Positions 1 to 5,687 of a DNA stretch of 8,414 nucleotides are shown one piece after another. Location: positions 1 through 8,414 of the forward strand of contig JACQDO010000378.1 in NCBI GenBank assembly GCA_016201085.1. Reading direction: 5' to 3'. The translations under genes and the position numbers were made by a program. Origin of the DNA: Hyphomicrobiales bacterium. GTDB lineage: Bacteria > Pseudomonadota > Alphaproteobacteria > Rhizobiales > Xanthobacteraceae. How positions within the stretch are numbered: the stretch's first letter is position 1; every line of letters begins with the position of its first letter. The notes below the pieces were generated by a model that did not search any database, was not told the DNA's origin, and saw only the letters and a list, made by a program, of their open reading frames with translations.

Positions 1-67
1 CGGGCGCCGCACCCGGCTCCATCCTCGAAACGTCTCGCGAAGACGCCCCTCGTTGAGCCAGGCTGGT

Positions 68-97
68 GGAATATAGTCCGTAACGAGGAATTAAGTC
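68..97. promoter_or_regulatory. Operator-like tandem direct repeats over the leftward promoter
   Basis: GGAATATAGTC (68-78) and GGAATTAAGTC (87-97) match at 9 of 11 positions and start 19 bases apart, close to two helical turns. One copy covers the -10 and the other abuts the -35 of the leftward promoter. That arrangement is typical of an autorepressor site, for example the promoter of a toxin-antitoxin operon. No protein is known to bind here; the regulatory role is inferred from position and spacing. Confidence 0.4.
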
Positions 98-99
98 AA
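70..99 (-). promoter_or_regulatory. Leftward sigma70-type promoter at the left edge
   Basis: Read on the minus strand, TTGACT (94-99) and TATATT (70-75) are separated by 18 bases, a near-consensus housekeeping promoter pointing out of the window. It is followed by a leader with a small hairpin (CGTCT/AGACG arms at 31-35 and 41-45). A minus-strand ATG lies at 20-22 and would begin MEPGAAP, but it lacks a well-spaced Shine-Dalgarno sequence and only seven codons are visible, so no gene is called there. The promoter motif is seen directly; the identity of the driven gene is unknown. Confidence 0.55.
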
Positions 100-208
100 G
101 GGGGATTTTTGCACACGCGGAGAAAAAATCCGGCCGGACGCCCGCCCGTGACGGAAATCGCAAGCACTCCAGATTTCAATAGGTAAGGCGGCAAGCTAAC
201 TTGCGGCG

Positions 209-394
209 ATGAAACGCCCCATCCGCATGCGTGCTTCGTTTGCGACAGTCTCCGTTAAGAAGCGGACCGTGCTTGCACGCGCCAAGCGTGGCGCAAACTC
301 AATCGACAAGGGTTCGGCCAAAATCGATAATCCGTTTGCGTCGTTCACCGAATGGTCGAGCGAGGCAGATGAAAAGGCTTACGCAAAGCTCTGA
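209..394 (+). CDS. Small antitoxin-like protein, apparently without its toxin
   Basis: This is a 61-residue, strongly basic protein at its N-terminus (many K/R before residue 27). It has an acidic, aromatic C-terminus, with the key stretch NPFASFTEWSSEADEKAY at about residues 41-58. That tail resembles, from memory, the end of the short MazE-like partners encoded just before PemK/MazF toxins in alphaproteobacteria; this cannot be verified here. In such pairs the toxin overlaps or closely follows the antitoxin stop, but here the next gene is convergent and no toxin frame is seen. No good Shine-Dalgarno precedes the ATG; a small inverted repeat (GCAAG/CTTGC, 191-204) lies just upstream. It may be an orphan antitoxin, the remnant of a decayed pair, or an unrelated small protein. 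Confidence 0.45.
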   Translation: MKRPIRMRASFATVSVKKRTVLARAKRGANSIDKGSAKIDNPFASFTEWSSEADEKAYAKL

Positions 395-410
395 TCGCTT
401 CAATGATCAG
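391..410. terminator. Possible weak bidirectional hairpin between convergent small genes
   Basis: CTGATC (391-396) and GATCAG (405-410) form a six-base-pair stem with an eight-base loop. It spans the stop of the rightward small gene and lies just before the stop of the leftward one. There is no T-run on either side, so intrinsic termination would be weak. The inverted repeat is visible; its function is a guess. Confidence 0.2.
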
Positions 411-412
411 CC

Positions 413-580
413 TCACAGCTTACGCGGCTTGGGCGGCGGCAGTTCGCAGCCGGTGCCCCAGGACTGCATCCAGGCGCGCACTTCTTCCCATGGCACGCCC
501 TCGCGTGTGCGCTCGAACTCTTCGAGCCGTCGTGCATCTTCGGCGAGGATTTCAGGCGCCCATGGATTTGTCACGCCCAT
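413..580 (-). CDS. Small antitoxin-like conserved protein (55 aa)
   Basis: The ATG at 580 is preceded by GGAGAGG at good spacing, which favours this start over a longer frame (to 724) that would run backwards through a palindromic element. The product is acidic and probably helical: a PWAPEILAEDARRLEEFERT segment, then GVPWEEVRAWMQSWGT (about residues 28-43), then the ending ELPPPKPRKL. This 'EGVPxEEVxAWxxSWGT..ELPxPxPRK' pattern resembles small partners of RelE/ParE-type toxins in rhizobia, recalled from family experience and not checked. No RelE/ParE frame follows downstream on this strand; the neighbour there is the convergent antitoxin-like gene. It could be a solitary regulator or the remnant of a toxin-antitoxin pair. 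The gene is probably real; its role is uncertain. Confidence 0.6.
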   Translation of the reverse strand: MGVTNPWAPEILAEDARRLEEFERTREGVPWEEVRAWMQSWGTGCELPPPKPRKL

Positions 581-624
581 CGTGCCTCTCCATTCGGAAT
601 TTGAAAATTCAAATCCGCTTCTGG

Positions 625-719
625 ATTCCGGGTCCGCGCCACCTATGTCGGCTTTAGCCGACATAGGCATTATAGATTGCCGATCTCGGGCAAGCCCGAG
701 ATCGGTGGCGTCCCGGAAT
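625..719. repeat. Nested composite palindrome (outer stem enclosing two perfect hairpins)
   Basis: The outer arms are ATTCCGGG (625-632) with CCCGGAAT (712-719), then CGCCACC (637-643) with GGTGGCG (704-710). Inside lie two separate perfect hairpins. CCTATGTCGGCT (642-653) pairs with AGCCGACATAGG (656-667) around a TT loop, and CCGATCTCGGGC (680-691) pairs with GCCCGAGATCGG (694-705) around AA. The parts look like intergenic palindrome units seen in Bradyrhizobium-type genomes, here assembled into one unit. The element begins five bases past the stop of the GST gene and precedes the 55-residue gene, so it may act as a terminator or 3'-end stabiliser for the GST mRNA. A mobile or REP-like origin is inference. 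Confidence 0.8.
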
Positions 720-724
720 AACAA

Positions 725-1336
725 TTACGCCTTCGCACTCGGCCTTGCCGACACCGCGGCGTGCCAGCGCGCCACGTTGGCGAGACCTTCGGGCAGCGGA
801 ATCTTCGCCGGCTTCAAAAAGTCGACGGTGACCAGCGCGGTGATGTCGGCCACCGAGTAGCGATCGCCGGCGATGAATTCGCGCGTGGCCAATTCGCCGT
901 CGAGCAATTGCAGGAACCAGGCGACGCGCGGCTTGTTGGCCTCGGCCCAGGCCGGCACCTGCGGCACCTCCAGCGCCTTCATGGCCGGATGCAGATGGCG
1001 GAACACCGCCGCCACGTTGGCAAAAAAATTGATCTCGCAGCGCCTATTCCACATCTCGACCAGCGCCTTCTCCTTAGGCCCGACCCCGAACAGCGGCGGC
1101 TGCGGCTGCAACTCCTCGAAATAGCGGCAGATGGCGATCGACTCGGTGAGCACCGTGCCGTCGTCGAGCAGCAGCGCCGGCATGCGCTGCAACGGGTTGA
1201 TGGCGGTGTATTCAGGGGTCTTGTGCTGCATCTGCATCATGTCGACCTGCTCGGTCGGCAGCGATACGCCCTTCTCGGCGAGGAAAATGCGGGTGCGCCG
1301 GGGGTTGGGCGCCATTTTGCTGTCATAGAGCTTCAT
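725..1336 (-). CDS. Glutathione S-transferase family protein
   Basis: This is a 203-residue cytosolic protein of normal GST length. The N-terminal thioredoxin-fold half (about residues 1-80) opens MKLYDSKMAPNPRRTRIFLAE. It has the cis-proline in RMPALL (P53) and the glutathione-binding ESIAI turn (E65, S66). The all-helical C-terminal half carries the N-capping box in AGDRYSVADIT (S161, D164). Such enzymes join glutathione to electrophiles or work as reductases; the substrate cannot be told from sequence. The N-terminal active-site residue is not obvious, since the usual Tyr/Ser/Cys position reads NPRRTR. GGAGACC sits seven bases before the ATG. The gene stands alone, divergent from the histidine kinase, with the composite palindrome just after its stop. 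Confidence 0.93.
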   Translation of the reverse strand: MKLYDSKMAPNPRRTRIFLAEKGVSLPTEQVDMMQMQHKTPEYTAINPLQRMPALLLDDGTVLTESIAICRYFEELQPQPPLFGVGPKEKALVEMWNRRCEINFFANVAAVFRHLHPAMKALEVPQVPAWAEANKPRVAWFLQLLDGELATREFIAGDRYSVADITALVTVDFLKPAKIPLPEGLANVARWHAAVSARPSAKA

Positions 1337-1418
1337 TTTCGGTCTCCCGGTTCGGTTTTCCTCTCAAAACCACCCGACCATGGCCGAAAAACCCTGTCAA
1401 AGGGGGGCTTCTTGCTTC

Positions 1419-1465
1419 CGCATGATCTTGTCCGAAAACCGGTACCCACTTTTCGGGATCATGCG
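1419..1465. repeat. Hyphomicrobiales intergenic palindromic repeat, copy 1
   Basis: This is a 47-base imperfect palindrome with ends CGCATGATC and GATCATGCG and a core containing CCGAAAACCGG and CCCACTTTTCGGG. It belongs to the same family as the copies near 3162 and 6895 but lies in the opposite orientation. It sits in the shared upstream region of the divergent GST and kinase genes, so it is placed where it could influence transcription of either. This repeat family is widespread between genes in rhizobia-like genomes. It carries no gene of its own; frames crossing it are translation artefacts. Confidence 0.85.
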
Positions 1466-1569
1466 GCGGTTTATATTCGTTAACCAGTGTTTTTAGTTTC
1501 CTCTTAAGCAAGGCTTTAAGGATTTTGGGCGAGCGTGCAGCCTGGCCCCGTGCGTACAAGCGTTAATTG

Positions 1570-3156
1570 ATGCCGATTCCAGGCGAACAGCCCGATTTGA
1601 CCGCCCTGCCACCGGAAACCTCGCCGGTGAAGCGCCGCCTTGCCTCACAGCATGTGCGCGACGCGCGCGACCGGCTGACCTCGTCGAGCGGCACCCGCCC
1701 GGCCTTCGATTACGAGCTGTTGCGGCAATACGCGCAGAACCGGCTGTCGGCCTCGCTGGTGATGCTGCTGCTGGTGGCGACCATCGGCTTGCTGTCGGGC
1801 CTGTGGAGCGGTGCCGTCACCGCCGGCGCCTGGACCGCCTCGGTGCTGATCATCCACGCCGTCATCATCACCAAGTGCCGGCAGTTCCTCGACCAGCCGA
1901 TGGCGGCGATTTCGGCGCGCGCCTGGCGGCTGCGCTTCATCATGCTCGATCTGTTTTACGGCCTGGCCTGGATGTTCATCCTGATCAACCCGGTCGGCGT
2001 CGACGAGAGCTCGAACACGTTCATGCTGTTCGTCATGCTGCTGGTGGTGGCGGTGTCCAGCATGCTGGCGTCGAGCCTGCCGATGGCGGTCATCGCCTCC
2101 ACCTTTCCGGTCACCATCGCGGTGGCGCTCAATTTCGCGCTGCAAGCCACGCTGCGCGACTACATCCTGGCCATCATGGCGCTCACCGCGCAGGGCTATT
2201 TCGCCGTGCTCGCCTACCGGCTCTATTCGACCACGCTGGCGACGCTGATTGCGCGCGCCGAAAAGGATGCGCTGATCGGCGAGCTGGAACAGGCAAAGTC
2301 CGTGTCCGACGAAGGGCGGCGACGCGCGGAAGCCGCCAACATCGCCAAGTCGCGCTTCCTGGCGCAGATGAGCCACGAATTGCGCACCCCGCTCAACGCC
2401 ATTCTCGGTTTTTCCGAAGTGATGAAGACCGAGGTGTTCGGCGAGCACGCGGTGCCGGCCTACAAGGAATATTCCGCCGACATCCATAATTCCGGCGTGC
2501 ACCTGCTCGGCCTGATCAACGAGATCCTCGATTTGTCGCGCATCGAGGCCGGCCGCTACGAGCTCAACGAGGAATCGGTCTCGCTGGTCGGCATCGTCGA
2601 GGATTGCCATCATCTGCTCAAGCTGCGCGCCACCAATCGCGGCATCACGCTGCACGACGTGTTCGAAAGCGAGCTGCCGCGGCTGTGGGCGGACGAGCGC
2701 GCCCTCCGCCAGATCTGCCTCAATTTGCTGTCGAACGCGATCAAGTTCACGCCGCAGGGCGGCGAGATCTGGCTGAAGGTGGGCTGGACCGCCTCCGGCG
2801 GCCAATACATGAGCGTCACCGACACCGGCGCCGGCATTCCGGAAGAGGAAATCCCGGTGGTGCTGTCCTCCTTCGGCCAGGGCTCGAACTCGATCAAATC
2901 GGCCGAACAGGGCGCAGGCCTGGGCCTGCCGATCGCCAAGAATCTCACCGAGATGCATGGCGGCACCTTCGCGCTCAAGTCGAAGCTGCGCATCGGCACC
3001 GAGGTGATCGTCACCTTCCCGCCCGAGCGGGTGGTGGCGGCGATGGCGCCGATGTCCGAGCATGCGCCGCCGCTCACGCCCCCGGGCGAGCCGATCCTCA
3101 GCCAGGAGGAACGGCGCCGCTTGAGCCGGCGGCCGCTGTTCCGGGCCGGCACTTGA
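1570..3156 (+). CDS. Membrane sensor histidine kinase, PleC/DivJ (PdhS)-type
   Basis: The product has 528 residues from this ATG; an in-frame TTG one codon earlier is equally possible. Neither has a clear Shine-Dalgarno. Positions here count from the ATG. A hydrophilic N-terminus (1-58) is followed by about six membrane spans (roughly 60-80, 83-102, 121-140, 150-168, 170-190, 198-218) and a helical linker rich in E/A/R (222-262). The HisKA H-box is MSHELRTPLNAILGFSEVM with phosphoacceptor H269. The ATPase domain has the N-box NLLSNAIKF (385-393), the G1 box DTGAGIP (D418), the F-box SSFGQGS and the G2 box GAGLGLPIAKNL (448-459). There is no PAS or receiver domain. The 'FGEHAVPAYKEYSADIHNSGVHLLGLINEILDLSRIEAG' type of segment after the H-box resembles the PleC/DivJ group that acts on DivK-like regulators in cell-cycle control. 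That subgroup placement is inference. No partner regulator gene is adjacent. Confidence 0.92.
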   Translation: MPIPGEQPDLTALPPETSPVKRRLASQHVRDARDRLTSSSGTRPAFDYELLRQYAQNRLSASLVMLLLVATIGLLSGLWSGAVTAGAWTASVLIIHAVIITKCRQFLDQPMAAISARAWRLRFIMLDLFYGLAWMFILINPVGVDESSNTFMLFVMLLVVAVSSMLASSLPMAVIASTFPVTIAVALNFALQATLRDYILAIMALTAQGYFAVLAYRLYSTTLATLIARAEKDALIGELEQAKSVSDEGRRRAEAANIAKSRFLAQMSHELRTPLNAILGFSEVMKTEVFGEHAVPAYKEYSADIHNSGVHLLGLINEILDLSRIEAGRYELNEESVSLVGIVEDCHHLLKLRATNRGITLHDVFESELPRLWADERALRQICLNLLSNAIKFTPQGGEIWLKVGWTASGGQYMSVTDTGAGIPEEEIPVVLSSFGQGSNSIKSAEQGAGLGLPIAKNLTEMHGGTFALKSKLRIGTEVIVTFPPERVVAAMAPMSEHAPPLTPPGEPILSQEERRRLSRRPLFRAGT

Positions 3157-3161
3157 TTACT

Positions 3162-3210
3162 GAGCATGACCCCGAAAAGTGGGAACCGGTTTCCGGACAA
3201 GGTAATGCTC
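3162..3210. repeat. Hyphomicrobiales intergenic palindromic repeat, copy 2
   Basis: This 49-base imperfect palindrome is bounded by perfect end arms GAGCAT and ATGCTC. It contains the family core CCGAAAAGTGGGAACCGG, in the same orientation as copy 3 and opposite to copy 1. It begins six bases after the kinase stop codon and so would lie in the 3' end of the kinase mRNA. It may act there as a processing or termination structure and separate the kinase from the downstream pair. Confidence 0.85.
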
Positions 3211-3291
3211 CAATGAAAGACCTACATGCGACAACGGCGCGATTGCCTTCCCGCTTATGGCGCTTATGTTCGCGGCCATAGGGAACGGACA

Positions 3292-3474
3292 ATGATCGAA
3301 AGCCCTTGCGTCAAGGTCTGCACCATCGATGCCCGTTGCGGGCTGTGTCTCGGTTGCGGCCGCAGCATCGACGAGATCGCGCGCTGGAGCGCCATGAGCG
3401 CCGCCGAGCGGGCGCGGGTGATGCGCGAATTGCCGGCCCGCAACCGCGGCGCCGCCACAGCCGCGGCAGGATGA
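3292..3474 (+). CDS. DUF1289 domain cysteine-cluster protein (60 aa)
   Basis: The ATG at 3292 follows AGGGA at seven-base spacing; a start at 3226 would add an unrelated N-terminus. The sequence is the DUF1289 signature: SPCVKVC near the start, then [24 protein letters not shown]. The cysteines are C6, C10, C16, C19 and C22. The four common to the family (C6, C10, C19, C22) look like a metal or Fe-S ligand set, and C16 appears to be an addition. The function of the family is unknown; a metal-binding or redox role is inferred from the cysteines. The stop lies five bases before the start of the protease gene, so the two are almost certainly co-translated. Confidence 0.9.
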   Translation: MIESPCVKVCTIDARCGLCLGCGRSIDEIARWSAMSAAERARVMRELPARNRGAATAAAG

Positions 3475-3478
3475 GCCC

Positions 3479-4180
3479 GTGAGCCGCCGCCTGACATGGT
3501 CGCTTGTGCTCGGCGTTGCGTTGTCGCTCGCCGCGCTGATCGCCTCGAGCGACCAGGACGCCATCGCCAATCTGCTGCGCCATGACGTCGGCTCGCTGGC
3601 GGTCAAGATCGTGCTGCTGGCCTTTGTCGGCGGCCTGGTGCTGGTGATGTTCCGCGAGCGCCTGTCGCAGGCGCTGGAGGCGATCCTGTTCTGGGCGGTG
3701 ATCGGCATGCTGCTGGTGGTGGGCTACAGCTACCGCTTCGAGCTGCGCGACGTCGTCGACCGCGTGATGGCGGAGTTGGTGCCCGGCCACGTCGCCGGTC
3801 ATGGCCGCAACGTCGATGTGGTGCGCGGGCACAGCGGCGATTTCGCCCTCACCGCGCACATCAACGGCGCGCGAGTCGCCATGGTGCTCGATACCGGCGC
3901 GAGCTCGGTGGTGCTGACGCAGGAAGCGGCCAAGGCCATCGGCCTGCCGCTGGAAGTGCTCACCTACACGGTCAATGTCGACACCGCCAACGGCCGCACG
4001 CGCGCCGCCGCGGTGACGCTCGACCGCATCGCCGTCGGCGGCCTGACCGAACGCGCGGTGCCGGCGCTGGTGGCGCAACCGGGGCAGCTCAAGAACAACC
4101 TGCTCGGCATGAGTTTCCTCAACCGGCTGCAAAGCTGGGAGGTGCGCGGCGACAAGCTGCGCATGCGCGGCACGCCGTAA
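3479..4180 (+). CDS. Membrane-anchored retropepsin-like aspartic protease (TIGR02281-type)
   Basis: The product has 233 residues from a GTG start that follows AGGA at suitable spacing. An ATG overlapping the previous stop (3471) reads straight into a stop in its own frame, so the GTG is preferred. The N-terminal half has three membrane spans (about 6-23, 40-58, 66-84). The C-terminal half (about 118-233) is a single-copy pepsin-like domain with the catalytic motif VLDTGASSVVL (D138) and the late motif NNLLGMSFLNRL (206-217). One catalytic aspartate per chain implies a homodimer, as in retropepsins. The protease domain probably faces the periplasm, from the odd number of spans and the positive N-terminus. 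Substrates are unknown. It is translationally coupled to the DUF1289 gene upstream and convergent with the DUF3592 gene 12 bases downstream. Confidence 0.9.
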   Translation: MSRRLTWSLVLGVALSLAALIASSDQDAIANLLRHDVGSLAVKIVLLAFVGGLVLVMFRERLSQALEAILFWAVIGMLLVVGYSYRFELRDVVDRVMAELVPGHVAGHGRNVDVVRGHSGDFALTAHINGARVAMVLDTGASSVVLTQEAAKAIGLPLEVLTYTVNVDTANGRTRAAAVTLDRIAVGGLTERAVPALVAQPGQLKNNLLGMSFLNRLQSWEVRGDKLRMRGTP

Positions 4181-4192
4181 GCGGGCGCGTGC

Positions 4193-4786
4193 CTAGGAGA
4201 GCGTGTTCAGCCAATTCAGCAACGCACCCGCCAGCACCGGCGCGGCCAGCGTCAAGAGCCCGATGACGACACGCCGGCGCGCGGCATTGTCGCCAAGCTC
4301 CAGCACCGATCGCGTCACGTCCCGTGGATCGACCCTGACTTTGACCTTGGCGCCGACCGGATATTTATCGGCGATCGCCTTGGCCGCGCTCGCCGATAAA
4401 TAGCGAACGCTCACCGACTGGATGTCGTCGTTCTCCAGATGCTGTCCATGCACGTCGTAGCGGTAGTTCACCTCGGGAGCATACATCGGACCGGCATAGC
4501 TGTAGCTCACGCCCACCTCGCTCGATAACACCGTGCCGGAGAATACCGGCCAAGACACGGCGGCGCGCGTCTGCAGCCAATTGAGCAATCCCTCCACAAT
4601 GACGTAACCGCCGAGCGGCCAAAGCATCACGCCAAGTAGGGCGATGCCGTCCCATATCCCGGGCGCGCTGGTGCCGCTCTTGGGGACGATATCGTACAAG
4701 GCCGCTGCGCCCAGCAAGACCGCGATCGGCACACCGATGCGCAGCACCCTCAGCAATTGGATCGCCGCCTGTATGCCGATGCCCAA
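4193..4786 (-). CDS. DUF3592 domain membrane protein
   Basis: The product has 197 residues from a TTG start, chosen because GGAGG lies five to six bases upstream and no ATG is better placed. It has membrane spans at about 13-31, 46-66 and 172-190. The domain between the second and third spans has the DUF3592 pattern: a beta-rich segment with SWPVFSGTVLSSEV, PEVNYRYDVHGQHLENDDI, then YPVGAKVKVRVDPRDVTRSVLEL (about 142-164). The soluble domain probably lies on one face of the inner membrane; no function is established for the family. It is the last gene of the likely dusA-permease-DUF3592 operon, 30 bases after the permease stop. A LLNWL motif occurs at both residues 67-71 and 189-193, with matching DNA near 4574 and 4208, probably by chance. 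Confidence 0.85.
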   Translation of the reverse strand: MGIGIQAAIQLLRVLRIGVPIAVLLGAAALYDIVPKSGTSAPGIWDGIALLGVMLWPLGGYVIVEGLLNWLQTRAAVSWPVFSGTVLSSEVGVSYSYAGPMYAPEVNYRYDVHGQHLENDDIQSVSVRYLSASAAKAIADKYPVGAKVKVRVDPRDVTRSVLELGDNAARRRVVIGLLTLAAPVLAGALLNWLNTLS

Positions 4787-4816
4787 AACCGCCTCCGCTC
4801 CGCCTGCGGGCCCAAT

Positions 4817-5647
4817 CTATAACAAACTGACGGCGAAGCGCAGCGCGACCAGGCCGAGAAAACAAGCGAAGGCGATTTCCAGCTTGCGGCGCGGCAGCCA
4901 GTGCGCCAGCCGCACGCCATAGCTCGCCGTGTAGCTCGACACCGGCGCCATCAGCGCAAAACCGATCAGCGAGACGAAGCCGATCGACAGCGGCGGCATT
5001 TGGGCCATGTAGGGCCAGCCGGCCAGCATATAGCCGAAGGTGCCGGCAATGGTGATCGGCACGCCGACGCCGGCGGAGGTCGCCACCGCCTGCTGCATCG
5101 TCCGTCCATAGAAGGTCAGCACCGCGTTGGAAATCGTGCCGCCGCTCACGCCCACCAGCGAGGAGACCAGCCCGGTGATGAAACCGTAGAAATTGAGCCA
5201 GCCGCGCCCGGGCAATTCGCTGCCGAGATTCCAGCGCTCGGTGCCGAACAGCATGCGCAAGGCCATCAACGTTGCAAATACGACGAACACGATCTTGAAA
5301 AGCTGCGCCGGCGCGTAATGCGCGACGACGGAGCCGATGGCGACGCCGACGATCGCCGGCAGCGTCCAGATTCGCACTACTTCCGGGATCACCGCGCCCT
5401 TCTTCTTGTGCGCGATGTACGAGCGTATCGTGGTCGGCACGATGATGGCGAGCGAGGTGCCGATACACACCTGCATGCGCACCTCTTCCGGCACGCCGAG
5501 CGCGCGGAACACTTCGTACAGCACGGGCACGATGACGGCGCCGCCGCCGATGCCGAACAGGCCGGCTAGGATGCCGACCAGGACGCCGCCGGCGACGATC
5601 CAGAGCGCAAGCAGCATGAGCTCGCCGATCGGATAACCCAGCAGCAT
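4817..5647 (-). CDS. TauE/SafE (TSUP) family sulfite/organic-anion permease
   Basis: The product has 276 residues. The ATG at 5647 follows GAGGGA; a longer frame to 5827 would add 60 residues unlike any permease and overlap dusA. The protein is almost wholly hydrophobic, with about eight spans in two related halves. The first half begins GGVLVGILAGLFGIGGGAVI (20-39) and the second carries FITGLVSSLVGVSGGTIS (156-173), the two glycine-rich repeat signatures of the family. TSUP members move sulfur- or carbon-containing anions such as sulfite, sulfoacetate or taurine products across the inner membrane. No sulfur genes are nearby to point to a substrate. It starts 40 bases after dusA on the same strand, so it is likely co-transcribed with it. 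Confidence 0.92.
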   Translation of the reverse strand: MLLGYPIGELMLLALWIVAGGVLVGILAGLFGIGGGAVIVPVLYEVFRALGVPEEVRMQVCIGTSLAIIVPTTIRSYIAHKKKGAVIPEVVRIWTLPAIVGVAIGSVVAHYAPAQLFKIVFVVFATLMALRMLFGTERWNLGSELPGRGWLNFYGFITGLVSSLVGVSGGTISNAVLTFYGRTMQQAVATSAGVGVPITIAGTFGYMLAGWPYMAQMPPLSIGFVSLIGFALMAPVSSYTASYGVRLAHWLPRRKLEIAFACFLGLVALRFAVSLL

Positions 5648-5687
5648 ATTCCCTCGGAATGACGCGGAAGGCGGGACAGGAAAATCG

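Noticed and set aside
1..22. Start of a leftward gene (ATG at 20-22, MEPGAAP)
   Set aside because: Only seven codons are visible and no properly spaced ribosome site is present, so it is not called although the promoter above it is convincing.
123..138. Terminator-like TCCGGCCGGA plus T-run on the minus strand
   Set aside because: The stem is only about four base pairs with almost no loop, and no gene ends just before it on that strand.
581..724. N-terminal extension of the 55-residue gene up to 724
   Set aside because: It would translate through the composite palindrome, and the internal ATG at 580 has a strong Shine-Dalgarno.
1323..1559. 78-codon minus-strand frame upstream of the GST gene
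   Set aside because: It mostly translates palindromic repeat copy 1, and its 3' end runs into the GST start.
1645..3063. 472-codon open frame antisense to the histidine kinase
   Set aside because: It is a GC-bias shadow, rich in R/H/Q/G with no domain signature. The sense frame has every kinase motif.
3256..3280. TATGGC/GCCATA hairpin upstream of the DUF1289 gene as a regulatory leader
   Set aside because: A six-base stem with a 13-base loop is expected by chance and nothing else supports regulation.
4365..5468. 367-codon minus-strand frame overlapping the permease and DUF3592 genes
   Set aside because: It is out of frame with two recognisable membrane proteins and is R/A-rich noise.
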